A DNA stretch of 64,000 nucleotides from Maridesulfovibrio sp. (GCF_963667685.1 NZ_OY763932.1:62001-126000); one strand, 5' to 3'. Positions 43,827 through 53,106 are shown, counted from the first letter of the stretch. Notes: generated from the sequence alone by a model not told the origin. Translations and numbers: made by a program.

Positions 43827-44936
43827 TTAACCGATCATATCTCCAACAAGCTCAAGATATGGCTCTATCCCGCACGGAACATCACCCGGCCATTCGAAAT
43901 ATTTCCCGCTCTCCCGTATTTCGGCTTCACTGATCATTTCTGCCAATTTCATAAAATCAGCCGGATCGTCGATGATCTGCTCTTCCGGGAGAAAATAGCT
44001 GCTTCCGTTATCCCGGGAACTGATCACAGGACACCCACAGGCTAAAGCCTCAAGCACGGAATTGGAACAGGCATCATAAAAAGAGGGAAGCACGAAGAGA
44101 TCAGAACGCCCGTAGAGTGTGGGCATATCATCTACCCTGCCCAGAAAGCGCACCCTTTCAATCACTCCCAACTCTTTAGCCTGCTGAATATATTTCGCAG
44201 GATTGCGGCCCCCGGCAACCTGTAAATGGTATTTTGCAGGAAGCTCGGCAAGAGCCTTGATAAGGAATGAAACCCCTTTGAGCGCAAAATTTGTTGTGGC
44301 CGTGCTTATAAGAAACTCATCTTCCGTAAGTGAAAATTCAGCACGGGATGCCTTCCTTTTTTCAGGGGCCAACGGGGTGAATAATGACAAATCAGGTTTG
44401 TTGTAAATGACATCAATTTCACGTCCTGCAAGGGAAGGATGGGAGTCGATCATCCAATCGCGAACCCGGTGTGAAACACAAACCATGCGGCAATCGGATA
44501 CGGCCTGTTTGCGCTCAATATATTTGATCAGGATATTGACCAGTGCCGTGCGACGGCGAAACATCTTAAAGCTTCTCGCAAAACCTGCTGGCCATGCTCT
44601 TTGTGAAAGAGCCCAGAAAGATTCCAGCGGTCCGCCACCGATACGCAGAATATCCTGATTCAAAGATTTACCAAGGCTTATTGTCAAATCATAATTGCCC
44701 TTTTTGCGCGCTTGCTCCGCCGCAATCACAAACCAAAGCAGCTTCCCTGCGCGGCAGAATCCATAACGGCCGACCTTAATGATATTCACACCTTGCGGCG
44801 GCATATCCTCAGAGCGGGCGCAAATGAAATCAACACCGTAGCCGGCTTCGGCAAGGGCCGCGCTCAAGTTGTAGCCGAAACGCTCCACACCGCCATAACG
44901 GCTGAAACGGGGCAGGATCAATGCGATTCTTTTCAT
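43827..44936 (-). CDS. GT4-family glycosyltransferase (LPS core type)
   Basis: 369 residues. GT-B fold: RFSRYGGVERFGYNLSAAL near the N-terminus is the acceptor-side motif shared with WaaG-like enzymes. The C-terminal half has FVLPSFYDACSNSVLEALAC then GCPVISS, the EX7E-like nucleotide-sugar site of GT4 enzymes, and the basic residue in TNFALKGVS. It probably adds a sugar to lipopolysaccharide core or another surface glycan at the inner membrane. The sugar cannot be named. It stands alone. The 184 bases upstream to 45120 hold no gene. Confidence 0.9.
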   Translation of the reverse strand: MKRIALILPRFSRYGGVERFGYNLSAALAEAGYGVDFICARSEDMPPQGVNIIKVGRYGFCRAGKLLWFVIAAEQARKKGNYDLTISLGKSLNQDILRIGGGPLESFWALSQRAWPAGFARSFKMFRRRTALVNILIKYIERKQAVSDCRMVCVSHRVRDWMIDSHPSLAGREIDVIYNKPDLSLFTPLAPEKRKASRAEFSLTEDEFLISTATTNFALKGVSFLIKALAELPAKYHLQVAGGRNPAKYIQQAKELGVIERVRFLGRVDDMPTLYGRSDLFVLPSFYDACSNSVLEALACGCPVISSRDNGSSYFLPEEQIIDDPADFMKLAEMISEAEIRESGKYFEWPGDVPCGIEPYLELVGDMIG

Positions 44937-45120
44937 TGTAATCTATGTTTAATGTATAGCCCTTGCGGGCTTTTATTTATATTGATACTCGCAAACCATG
45001 CACGACAACGATTAAGCCGTCCCAAATAATAAATTACGAGCCTGAAATCATTTCAACGGACGGAGATGTTATTCGGAAACAACCGTCTTGCCAAGGAAAA
45101 CGCTCACCAAGGAGAAATAA

Positions 45121-45720
45121 GTGCCATTTTTTACCCAACCGCTGGATATGCAGATATTCATTCTGGCTAACCATATTATGCGCAAACACTGGCTGGATAT
45201 TGCAATGCCCCTGCTTTCCTCTGCTGCCCTGCTTTGGACCATCATCGCACTGGTAACAATCTTCGGTGTCTGGAAAAAGGGATCAAAATTTCTAGTCATA
45301 ATTCTGCTTATATCCGCCACCATGGGGCTGACTGACTTTTCTACTAATCTTATCAAGAAATCCATCGGCAGGGTCCGCCCACTCAACTCTGTAGCGCTTA
45401 CTTATTTCAAAGAAGATGGTAAATGGCAGCGCAGACCGCTTGATTATACACAAACCAAAGAACGCGGTAACTCCTACCCGTCTGCACACGCCGCAAACAC
45501 TATGGCCTTTGCGGTCATGATCATGTTTTTCTTCCGTAAGCTTAGGCCGTGGATGCTCTTTCTGCCCATCGGTGTCGGCTATTCCCGCCTCTATCTGGGC
45601 AAGCACTTTCCCACTGATGTCATGGCCGGATGGACCTTGGGGGCATGTGTTGCCGTTTCAGTCTGGCTACTCTGGAGTTACTGGCTAAAATACAAATTGC
45701 CGGAAAAATACAGACCGTAA
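45121..45720 (+). CDS. PAP2-superfamily membrane phosphatase
   Basis: 199 residues from GTG at 45121, chosen for AAGGAG just before it. About five membrane helices. The three phosphatase motifs are present: KKSIGRVRP, YPSAHAAN and YSRLYLGKHFPTDVMAG. The active site faces the periplasm in this family, which acts on lipid phosphates such as undecaprenyl pyrophosphate or phosphatidylglycerol phosphate. It is divergent from the glycosyltransferase gene, consistent with a cell-envelope role. Confidence 0.9.
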   Translation: MPFFTQPLDMQIFILANHIMRKHWLDIAMPLLSSAALLWTIIALVTIFGVWKKGSKFLVIILLISATMGLTDFSTNLIKKSIGRVRPLNSVALTYFKEDGKWQRRPLDYTQTKERGNSYPSAHAANTMAFAVMIMFFFRKLRPWMLFLPIGVGYSRLYLGKHFPTDVMAGWTLGACVAVSVWLLWSYWLKYKLPEKYRP

Positions 45721-45730
45721 AATAAAAGCA

Positions 45731-45768
45731 AAAAAACGACTTGAACCAGAGTGTTCAAGTCGTTTTTT
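45731..45768 (+). terminator. Terminator of the PAP2 gene
   Basis: AAAAAACGACTTGAAC and GTTCAAGTCGTTTTTT pair around CAGAGT. Confidence 0.95.
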
Positions 45769-45924
45769 ATAAGAGGTAGAGGAAGATAAAAATTACCGGG
45801 CTGGCTAAAAAAGTTACCCACAAGACAATTTACAATTATTTTCAGCCAGTCCGGTGAGAAATTTTGTCCGGGATTCCAGGGGATATACGGAATCCCGGAC
45901 ACGTAGGAAGGAAGGAGTTTTCAA

Positions 45925-47181
45925 CTAGATTCCCGGAACCGGAAACCTTGAGCAGAAAGATTCAATTTCCGACCGGGTGGTGGCGGCCAGATTTTTATCT
46001 TCAGGATTTCGGAGGATGGTGGTGATCCAACCCGCCAGTTTGACCATATCGGCCTCTTTCATGCCACGGGAGGTGGCTGCGGGAGTTCCGATTCTGATTC
46101 CGCTGGGTTTAAGGGGAGGATTAGGATCATCGGGAATGATCTGCTTGTTGGTGGTGATAGCCACTTCGTCGAGAAGTTCTTCGGCAATTTTGCCATTGAT
46201 GCCGTAGCTCTTCTCGGTATCGAGAACCATCATGTGATTGTCTGTACCACCGGTGACAAGGGATGCACCGGATTTCAGCAGCTCATCCGCCAAAGTTTTT
46301 GCATTAAGCAGTACCTGCTTTCCGTACTCTTTAAATTCCGGCTCAAGTGCTTTTTTGAGAGTAACCGCAATACCTGCTATGGTATTCATATGCGGCCCAC
46401 CCTGAAGACCGGGGAAGACAGCCTTATCAATTCTGGCGGCGAATTCCTTTTTACAAAAAATCATACCGCCGCGGGGACCGCGCAGGGATTTGTGTGAGGT
46501 GGAAGTAACTACATCGAAACCGAAATCAAATGGGTTGCGGAGAACATCGGCAGCAATGAGTCCGCCGTAGTGGGAAGCATCTGTCATGGTGATGGCCCCG
46601 ACTTCATCGGCAATTTTCTTGAAAGCGGCATAATCCAGGTCGCGGGGGTAGGAAGTGTACCCGCAAAGGATCATTTTCGGTTTGTGTTCAAGGGCTGTTT
46701 TGCGCAGCTCGTCAAAGTCAATGCTACCGTCAACAGGATCGGTTTTATAGCGAATGAAATTAAAAAGCTTACCCATGAAGGAAACCGGAGCACCGTGAGT
46801 AAGATGCCCACCATGGGAGAGATCCATGGCCAGAATAGTGTCGCCGGGTTCAAGAAGGCCGAGATATACAGCCTGATTCATTGGAGAACCGGAAAGTGGC
46901 TGCACATTGGCATGCTCGCAACGAAAGACCTGCTTTGCCCGTTCACGAGCAATGTCTTCGATGGTATCGGTGAATTCTTGCCCACCGTAATAACGTCTGC
47001 CGGGGTAACCTTCGGAGTATTTGTTGGTAAAAACACTGCCGAGGGTGCAGAGCACTTCGGGGTAGGTGTAATTTTCTGAGGGAATTAATTCAATACCAGC
47101 TCTCTGGCGTGATTCCTCGCCGGAAAGAGCATTGAAGATTTCAGGATCGTTTTGCTGGAGAAAATTTCGATATTGCTGCAT
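45925..47181 (-). CDS. glyA: Serine hydroxymethyltransferase
   Basis: 418 residues from ATG at 47181 with AAGGAG five bases upstream (a GTG six bases earlier is too close). PLP lysine Lys231 in TSTSHKSLRGPRGG, GRRYYGGQE near 61-69, and the family ends are intact. It converts serine and tetrahydrofolate to glycine and methylene-THF in the cytosol. It appears monocistronic. The 209 bases upstream to 47390 contain a small CGTCTT/AAGACG hairpin but no recognisable glycine riboswitch. Confidence 0.96.
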   Translation of the reverse strand: MQQYRNFLQQNDPEIFNALSGEESRQRAGIELIPSENYTYPEVLCTLGSVFTNKYSEGYPGRRYYGGQEFTDTIEDIARERAKQVFRCEHANVQPLSGSPMNQAVYLGLLEPGDTILAMDLSHGGHLTHGAPVSFMGKLFNFIRYKTDPVDGSIDFDELRKTALEHKPKMILCGYTSYPRDLDYAAFKKIADEVGAITMTDASHYGGLIAADVLRNPFDFGFDVVTSTSHKSLRGPRGGMIFCKKEFAARIDKAVFPGLQGGPHMNTIAGIAVTLKKALEPEFKEYGKQVLLNAKTLADELLKSGASLVTGGTDNHMMVLDTEKSYGINGKIAEELLDEVAITTNKQIIPDDPNPPLKPSGIRIGTPAATSRGMKEADMVKLAGWITTILRNPEDKNLAATTRSEIESFCSRFPVPGI

Positions 47182-47390
47182 GGGCACTCCTTATGATTCA
47201 CCTCATGGAGAGGCAAGGATGCACGTCTTGAAAAAGACGAGGCCCAGGCGAGCGGCTGGTAAAATAAATTCCGTGTTTCCCTGTGGTTAATTCCACATTA
47301 CATCGCCAGTTGCACGGAATGTGTATTCAAAAAGCTGGTCTATGACTAGCAACAGATTTATGCTCTGTAAACAACTTTTTCAAATTTAGA

Positions 47391-47834
47391 TTAAATTTCC
47401 GGTTCGCCAAGCTTGTAGCGAATGCGTAGAACGCCATCCTCAAAGCTGTGAGAAACCATGCTAAACATACCTATTTCATTAGTATTATCGACATGTTCAC
47501 CGATACATGGACAGAGATCAAAGTCGCCGATATTTACCACTCTAACCTCGGTCACCCCTTCCGGCAGACGAGTCAGATTAAAACGTTCGTCAGCCTCCTG
47601 AAGACTGATCATCCGTTCAGTAACTTCCAGAGCAGACGAAATCGCTTCGTTAACGGACTGCTCAATTTCAGCTGCTTCGGCGTCTGTAAGCCCGCGCTCA
47701 AATTTGTAATCGCACTTGGATTTCTTTTTGTTGATGTGTGCGCTGAAGCAGCGGTCACAACCAAATTTACGCACCATAACCTGATTCAGAATGTGCTCCG
47801 CAGAATGCATGCGGGGCTTATATTGCTTTGCCAT
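47391..47834 (-). CDS. AlaX-like trans-editing protein
   Basis: 147 residues, a stand-alone editing domain of the alanyl/threonyl-tRNA synthetase type. The zinc ligands are HSAEH near 10-14 and CPCIGEH in the second half. Such proteins hydrolyse mischarged tRNA (for example Ser-tRNA-Ala). A CDRCF pair and a lysine-rich KKKSKC stretch (about 37-42) are extra. No ribosome site stands out. It lies between glyA and the LysR gene on the same strand. Confidence 0.8.
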   Translation of the reverse strand: MAKQYKPRMHSAEHILNQVMVRKFGCDRCFSAHINKKKSKCDYKFERGLTDAEAAEIEQSVNEAISSALEVTERMISLQEADERFNLTRLPEGVTEVRVVNIGDFDLCPCIGEHVDNTNEIGMFSMVSHSFEDGVLRIRYKLGEPEI

Positions 47835-47981
47835 ATCGAGTGTATCCTTTGCTTTTGTTCGCAGAAACCCTATTCCAAATCAAAACTCAGCTCAAGCTTC
47901 ATCTGACACCTTCGCAAACCATTCAGCTAATCCTGCCGCTGCTCGCGATATTCAAACGCAAAAGTTCATTTGTAGACAAAA

Positions 47982-48857
47982 CTACTCCCAAGCCAGCGAC
48001 GCTGCTTCCAACAAACGGATAAACTCAGCCATTGCAGGAGAAATCCATTTGTCTTTATGATGGACTATTTGAACCCGCACCGGATCAATAGATTTCCATG
48101 GAATTGCGCGCAGTTTACCGACTTCCAGCTCTTTGCGCACGACCACCTCCGGCAGAAATGACACCCCGAGATTACAGAGTAGATACTGCTTAATAACTTC
48201 TACACTCGCGGTTTCAATTATATTCCCGGTTTCGATCCCCTGCTTTGCCAGCAACTGCGCAAATATTTCCCGGTAACAACAACCTGCTTCTGTATACAAA
48301 ATTGCATGTGCCGGGGAATTGATCAACTCATCTGCCGGGTATTCCTGTGGAAGAACCACGCACATAGGTTCATCAAAAATCGATCTGCATACCAGTTCAT
48401 CCTCCTCGACCACCCTGTCCAACAGGATTGCCATATCAAGTTTTCCTTCACGTAAAAGCCTACGCATAACCGGACAAATGGAATTCTGCATAATGATATC
48501 CACACCGGGATAAAGTAATTTGTATTCCTTAATAACAGGTGAAAGACGGTAAAGCATGGTTGATTCAGGAACACCGATGCGCAATGGTCCTGCTGGTTCC
48601 CCCACTTCTTGTTTCAATGCACAAAGGTCATCATATCCGGCCAGAAGAGGCAACACCATATGGTAAAGCTGTTCTCCGAAGGAATTCAGTACCACCCGTT
48701 TGCCGAGTCGATCAAAAACAGGACGTTCATAAAATTCCTCAATGGCCCTAACATGGGAAGTCACTGAAGACTGAGCATAATTCAGAACTTGCGCAGCCTT
48801 ACTAAAACTGCCCTGCTCAACAATTTCTTTAAATGACACCAGCTGGCGAATTTCCAT
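47982..48857 (-). CDS. LysR-family transcriptional regulator
   Basis: 291 residues. N-terminal winged helix (FKEIVEQGSFSKAAQVLNYA then QSSVTSHVRAIE) and a periplasmic-binding-like effector domain from about 90. It is divergent from the permease gene at 48975 across 117 bases, the classic layout in which LysR controls its neighbour and itself. A palindrome in the gap is a likely binding site. The inducer is unknown, but an amino acid is plausible given the permease. AGGAGG lies before the ATG. Confidence 0.92.
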   Translation of the reverse strand: MEIRQLVSFKEIVEQGSFSKAAQVLNYAQSSVTSHVRAIEEFYERPVFDRLGKRVVLNSFGEQLYHMVLPLLAGYDDLCALKQEVGEPAGPLRIGVPESTMLYRLSPVIKEYKLLYPGVDIIMQNSICPVMRRLLREGKLDMAILLDRVVEEDELVCRSIFDEPMCVVLPQEYPADELINSPAHAILYTEAGCCYREIFAQLLAKQGIETGNIIETASVEVIKQYLLCNLGVSFLPEVVVRKELEVGKLRAIPWKSIDPVRVQIVHHKDKWISPAMAEFIRLLEAASLAWE

Positions 48858-48904
48858 ATCAACCTCCTGCCAACAGCCTTATCGATTTTAATGAACATTT
48901 CAAT

Positions 48905-48916
48905 CTGAATATTCAG
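48905..48916. promoter_or_regulatory. Candidate LysR binding palindrome
   Basis: CTGAATATTCAG, a perfect 12-base palindrome in the gap between the divergent LysR and permease genes. Confidence 0.55.
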
Positions 48917-48974
48917 TTTTTAAAATAATGCGAGAGCTAGTACGCTTAACTCACAAAAATAAAGGATAGTAAAA

Positions 48975-50210
48975 ATGACAGACAAACAGATGGGACCGGT
49001 ACAGTTAGGCGGACTGCTGGCCGGAGCACTCCTTGGGTCCGGCATAATCCTGCTTCCGCCCATGGCAGAAGCTAGACTGGGAGAATGGTCAGTAACAGCT
49101 TGGCTGGCTATTCTGGTGCTAGGCGCTATTTTTGCTTCGATATTCGCACGGCTGGCTATGGCCTATCCAGGATCGGAAGGGGTACCTATTGCTATCAGGA
49201 AAGCTTTCGGCAAAAAGGCCGGACAACTGGCAACCAACTACATTATCTGCGCAGTCTGCGTCGGTCCAGTGGCAGTTCTCATGACTGCGGCAGAAGCCAT
49301 AACCACCTCCTTTGCCCTGCCAAAAGAACAAAATCCGACATTTGCGGCGATTCTGCTTATCCTAAGTTGCTTTATTCTCATGCGTAGAGTCACTTTCGTG
49401 AGCACAATCTCCCTGATTGCCAGCATTCTTATCGGGGTTATCCTCATCAGCGGCAGCATCGCCAGCATCATTATTGCCCCCGTAAGCCCGATCCCCTCAA
49501 CACCAGCGGACATACCGGCTTTAGGGTCAACTCTGCTGCTCATATTCTGGGCTATTATAGGTTGGGAAATCATTGGTAATTACTCAATGGAAGTACGTAA
49601 TCCCAAACGCACAATTCCGCTGGCAACTATCATCGCAGTATGTATGATCAGCGTAATATACCTGCTCGCTGGCTGGGCCATGCACAGCGTCAGCAACGGA
49701 CACGCCGAACCTGCAAATGTATCGCGGATTGTGACACCCCTGTTGGGAAATTACGCTGATTTTTCAATCATGGTTGTGACCTGCGCCCTCTGCATATGTA
49801 CCTACCTGATGATTGTCGGCGGGATTTCAAGGCTGCTGGCCAGTCTTGCTGAGCAAAGAAAGCTGCCGCGAGTACTGACTCGTACAAACAGCAATGGATC
49901 ACCCTGCATCGCCATCACATTGTTCTTTTGCATACATCTGGTGGATATTTTGCTGCTGCACACAGGTTTTCTAAGTCTTGGGGATATTGTAGCTTTTGCA
50001 AACGTCTTTTTTATTTCCAATTCGCTGGTTGCCGTAGGAGCCGCCATGAAAATATTCAAATCAGCTGCCGTAAGTATTCCCTGCTTTATTCTTTGTATAG
50101 GTTTCATCTGTCTGCTTGCATTTTCGTCTATCTGGCCACTGGGCTTAATGCTTGGGATAAGCGCACTCACCTTGGGCTATAAGAAACCGGAAAAACACTG
50201 CATACGCTGA
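48975..50210 (+). CDS. APC-family amino acid permease (YjeH-like)
   Basis: 411 residues with about twelve membrane helices. LLAGALLGSGIILLPPMAEA at the N-terminus is the unwound TM1 substrate motif of the APC family, and EVRNPKRTIPLAT is the family loop after TM6. The length and start resemble YjeH-type exporters of neutral amino acids, so export is possible. AAAGGA lies before the ATG. It is controlled, by position, by the divergent LysR regulator. Confidence 0.88.
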   Translation: MTDKQMGPVQLGGLLAGALLGSGIILLPPMAEARLGEWSVTAWLAILVLGAIFASIFARLAMAYPGSEGVPIAIRKAFGKKAGQLATNYIICAVCVGPVAVLMTAAEAITTSFALPKEQNPTFAAILLILSCFILMRRVTFVSTISLIASILIGVILISGSIASIIIAPVSPIPSTPADIPALGSTLLLIFWAIIGWEIIGNYSMEVRNPKRTIPLATIIAVCMISVIYLLAGWAMHSVSNGHAEPANVSRIVTPLLGNYADFSIMVVTCALCICTYLMIVGGISRLLASLAEQRKLPRVLTRTNSNGSPCIAITLFFCIHLVDILLLHTGFLSLGDIVAFANVFFISNSLVAVGAAMKIFKSAAVSIPCFILCIGFICLLAFSSIWPLGLMLGISALTLGYKKPEKHCIR

Positions 50211-50216
50211 AAAATA

Positions 50217-50253
50217 AAAGAGCCGCGACCGGATATCCGGCCACGGCTCTTTC
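50217..50253 (+). terminator. Terminator of the permease gene
   Basis: AAAGAGCCG and CGGCTCTTT pair outside an inner stem CCGGATATCCGG. Confidence 0.88.
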
Positions 50254-50279
50254 ATAATCAGTTTTCTCTAATCGCGTAC

Positions 50280-50864
50280 TTAAGCGAACTTACGCTTTAC
50301 AAATCCGACAACTCCAAGACCACCGAGCATCAGGAGCGCTGCTCCCGGAATCGGAGTGGGCGCGGTGGGAGAAGCAGAAACCACCTTCAGGTTGTACGAT
50401 ACAAGCTGAGTGTACTTTCTGTTATTAGCCATATTGTAAGCATCTTCATAGACCTGCTGAACAACAGAACCTACTCCAAAAGTATTAGGATCAATACCCC
50501 AGGCATTCACATATACAGAGGACTTATCATTGGCTGCCCGTGTCTGGTAGGAAAAATTATCCATATAATTTTTCTTATCCACAGGAGCGCCATCAAGCAT
50601 ACCTGAATACAAACCAGCGTAAGAAGTATTCCACTTATTCATAACATGTCCATTGCCAATAGTCGTGGTCCCGGACTTACTTGTATCAATCATAATGACA
50701 TAACGGACTGTGTCGCCAACAGAGATCCCGGCAGATCTTGCAAGACCGCCATTATCATTAACCTGGTTAACAGTCCCTTCCAATGTATAATACATCGATG
50801 CCGATGCCACTGCCGGCATAGCCAGCATAACAAGCACCAATAAAATATTCATAATCTTCTTCAT
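50280..50864 (-). CDS. Secreted protein with a VPLPA-like (PEP-CTERM type) sorting tail
   Basis: 194 residues from ATG at 50864 with GGAGG at good distance. Signal peptide 1-23. The mature part is about 145 residues and rich in Asn, Ser and Tyr. The tail PTPIPGAALLMLGGLGVVGF then VKRKFA has the proline motif, membrane helix and basic end of exosortase substrates of the VPLPA-CTERM type. It would be exported, then processed and released or linked to surface polymer by an exosortase, none of which is in this window. Function unknown. Confidence 0.85.
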   Translation of the reverse strand: MKKIMNILLVLVMLAMPAVASASMYYTLEGTVNQVNDNGGLARSAGISVGDTVRYVIMIDTSKSGTTTIGNGHVMNKWNTSYAGLYSGMLDGAPVDKKNYMDNFSYQTRAANDKSSVYVNAWGIDPNTFGVGSVVQQVYEDAYNMANNRKYTQLVSYNLKVVSASPTAPTPIPGAALLMLGGLGVVGFVKRKFA

Positions 50865-51091
50865 GTTATTTACCTCCACCTTTTTCCCTACCTTATAAAT
50901 AACCTAAGCACATACAACTGTCAACGAGTATAATTATCATTAAGCTCTCATGAACGAGAATAACCCCATTCAGTCAGTATATATGTCAATAAGACCATAC
51001 TACAAATGTATACATTAAAACAAAAAAAACAACCATGGATGTCGGAAAAAATGACCCTATCTGCGTTATCTAGCAATTATTCTGCCAAACA

Positions 51092-51126
51092 AAAAATCCC
51101 GGAGAAATTAACCCTCCGGGATTTTA
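51092..51126 (-). terminator. Terminator of the M29 peptidase gene
   Basis: AAAATCCCGGAG and CTCCGGGATTTT pair around AAATTAACC. The rest of 50865-51150 is A+T-rich with no gene. Confidence 0.85.
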
Positions 51127-51150
51127 TAATCATTTGACCAGCTCAGCTGC

Positions 51151-52350
51151 TTAGACCTGAAATTCTCCGGATCTATATATTAGCACCTCACTGCCGTCTT
51201 TGAGAGTGGCATAAACGCTCTTATCCTGAGTATTTACCAGATCCCAGTGCAGAGCGGAAGTATTGTAACCGAGTTCTTCTTTCAGCGTCTCATTCAGCTC
51301 GGCCTGATCTCCGGCGTAGGTGTCTGCATAAGAAGAGCCGACGGCAACATGGCAGTTGCCGAATTCTCCACCGTAGTTTTCATCATAAAGAGTATTCGCC
51401 ATGAACTTGTCAATTCTGGAGAAACGCCGATCAGTCAAAGAAAACTCCCCAAGTTTGGAAGCGCCTTCGTCCATTGCCAACTGTTTTTTGACGAACTCTT
51501 CACCTTCCTTAGCTGTAATTTCCCTGGCAACGCCATTTTCGAAGACGATACGCACTCCTTCGACATAGTTACCGGAACGGTAGGAAGGCTGGTCCGCATA
51601 GTAAACACCAGAAGTTCCACGCCAATCAGGGGAAATAAACAGCTCGAAACTGGGAATATTATGCCCTGAAACGCCGATCCACTGACGGAGATCACCGTGT
51701 TTCACGGTCAAATCCATATCCTTGGAAACGACGCGGTAGGATTCAATATCCAGACTATTCAACCAGTCTTTAACTTCGGAAGCCTTATCGAAGACGCCCT
51801 TCCAGCAGGCGGCAGGATCTTCTTCATCAAGATAGCAGGCTTTTACGACCTGCGCGGTAAACTCTTCCAAAGAAAGTCCGGCAGACTGTGCAAGCGCCTT
51901 TGTGGGATAGGAGCAAAGTGTCCAGCCCAGCTCACCGCCCTGCTCACGTTTTTCCATAATATCGCGCAGAAATTTACGGGCCACCGCACACTTGCCCATG
52001 CGGGAAGGATCGACACCGGCCAGATGGGTGAGGGAAGAAGGGGCCAGCAATACGATAAGACCGTTCAACCCTTTGGTGAATTCTTCTTCACCGGGAGCAA
52101 TGTATCTCAGTTGATCGTCATTGCCGTCACCGTAAAAACTCTTTTCCATTTCCGGAGTCAGGGTCATCCTCGGGACAGGATTCAACCCTTCAGCAATAAG
52201 ACGTTTAAACACGGCTTCTGCGAGAGGCAGTGCTTCCGCTTCATACCGGACCATTATCAGGTCGCCTTTCTCATAAGGCTTGGTGCGGGCAGTAGTAAGC
52301 CCCCACCACAGGGCTTCAACATATTTATCAAGCTGTTCTTTTGTCAGCAT
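51151..52350 (-). CDS. M29-family metallo-aminopeptidase
   Basis: 399 residues. Typical of thermophilic-aminopeptidase (AmpS/PepS) proteins, with metal ligands in the second half: EGVRIVFENG, GEFSLTDRRFSRI, CHVAVGSSY and ALHWDLVN. It cleaves N-terminal residues in the cytosol with two metal ions. AAGGAG precedes the ATG. It is divergent from the ferredoxin gene across 347 bases. Confidence 0.9.
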   Translation of the reverse strand: MLTKEQLDKYVEALWWGLTTARTKPYEKGDLIMVRYEAEALPLAEAVFKRLIAEGLNPVPRMTLTPEMEKSFYGDGNDDQLRYIAPGEEEFTKGLNGLIVLLAPSSLTHLAGVDPSRMGKCAVARKFLRDIMEKREQGGELGWTLCSYPTKALAQSAGLSLEEFTAQVVKACYLDEEDPAACWKGVFDKASEVKDWLNSLDIESYRVVSKDMDLTVKHGDLRQWIGVSGHNIPSFELFISPDWRGTSGVYYADQPSYRSGNYVEGVRIVFENGVAREITAKEGEEFVKKQLAMDEGASKLGEFSLTDRRFSRIDKFMANTLYDENYGGEFGNCHVAVGSSYADTYAGDQAELNETLKEELGYNTSALHWDLVNTQDKSVYATLKDGSEVLIYRSGEFQV

Positions 52351-52452
52351 AAGAAACTCCTTTGGTCAGCACATTTTTTTTCGTTAAAATCAGTCATTAA
52401 TTCAATGTCAGGCTAATGTCATCACTAATGGAATATTAAATGTTATCATGAA

Positions 52453-52488
52453 TTGAAAATCATAATCTTTGCTTGAAAATCATAATCT
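52453..52488 (+). promoter_or_regulatory. Two exact 16-base direct repeats, 20 bases apart, before the ferredoxin gene
   Basis: TTGAAAATCATAATCT occurs at 52453-52468 and 52473-52488. TATAAT follows immediately at 52490-52495. The 20-base spacing (two helical turns) suits side-by-side regulator binding over a promoter. A GTAGCCTG/CAGGCTAC hairpin at 52629-52658 lies in the long leader. No gene is seen in 52351-52697. Confidence 0.6.
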
Positions 52489-52697
52489 ATATAATTAGGA
52501 TGTTTCTTGTACTTTTTAGTACTTGGCTTCTTGACATGAGGATGGCTTGTGGATATCCACTTTTCAATAGCCCTGAGTCGGGGTCAATGCCGGTAACATC
52601 CGGTCAAATCCTAATTGTTAAAGACTGCGTAGCCTGTCGGCTTTTGTACGCAGGCTACCAGAGGCTAAAAAAATCAATCTTTTTGGAGGGTAACTCT

Positions 52698-52886
52698 ATG
52701 AGCTACGTTATCACAATTGATACTGACAAGTGTAACGGCGACGGCGAATGCGTTGATGTATGTCCTACCGAAGTTTACGAACTTCAGGACGGCAAAGCAG
52801 TAGCTGTTAACGAAGACGAATGCCTCGGTTGTGAATCCTGTATCGAAGTTTGCGAACAGGATGCTATCACCATCGAAGAGCAGTAA
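52698..52886 (+). CDS. Two-cluster ferredoxin with Asp replacing one cysteine (D. africanus FdIII-like)
   Basis: 62 residues from ATG at 52698 with GGAGGG before it. First cluster motif: Cys12, Asp15, Cys18, Cys22-Pro. Second: Cys42, Cys45, Cys48, Cys52. Asp15 takes the place of the second cysteine, as in Desulfovibrio africanus ferredoxin III and Pyrococcus ferredoxin, where the site cycles between [3Fe-4S] and [4Fe-4S]. It is a soluble electron carrier. A longer open frame upstream has no ribosome site and is rejected. Terminator at 52913. Confidence 0.92.
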   Translation: MSYVITIDTDKCNGDGECVDVCPTEVYELQDGKAVAVNEDECLGCESCIEVCEQDAITIEEQ

Positions 52887-52912
52887 GAAACTCTTCTTCA
52901 GTGAAGTTTTAA

Positions 52913-52954
52913 AGGCGGGAATCAGGGTCTATCCCAGATTCCCGCCTGCTCTTT
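52913..52954 (+). terminator. Terminator of the ferredoxin gene
   Basis: AGGCGGGAATC and GATTCCCGCCT pair around a 13-base loop, followed by GCTCTTT. Confidence 0.85.
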
Positions 52955-53076
52955 AATTAAAGGTCAACGAATTTTGCATATTCAGCGGACCAGCCTGCCG
53001 GAGCCGGATTTTATTTTCTCCTTCCCCTCTCTCCTTCCCATTTTTATGCGCCCCCGGAACGCAGCTGCGCCGCACG

Positions 53077-53106
53077 ATTGGACAACCATGCGGGACATGG
53101 TCCAAT
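53077..53106. other. Structured intergenic hairpin
   Basis: ATTGGAC and CCATG pair with CATGG and TCCAAT, with small bulges. There is no T tract on either strand. It lies about 120 bases upstream of the YkgJ protein start. The rest of 52955-53225 has no gene. Confidence 0.4.

Noticed and set aside
47182-47390. Possible glycine riboswitch before glyA
   Set aside because: No paired aptamer core or conserved riboswitch motif can be traced, only a small CGTCTT/AAGACG hairpin.
52473-52697. Longer open frame extending the ferredoxin upstream by 75 codons
   Set aside because: No ribosome site at its start, it runs through the tandem repeats and a leader hairpin, and the ferredoxin ATG has an excellent GGAGGG site.
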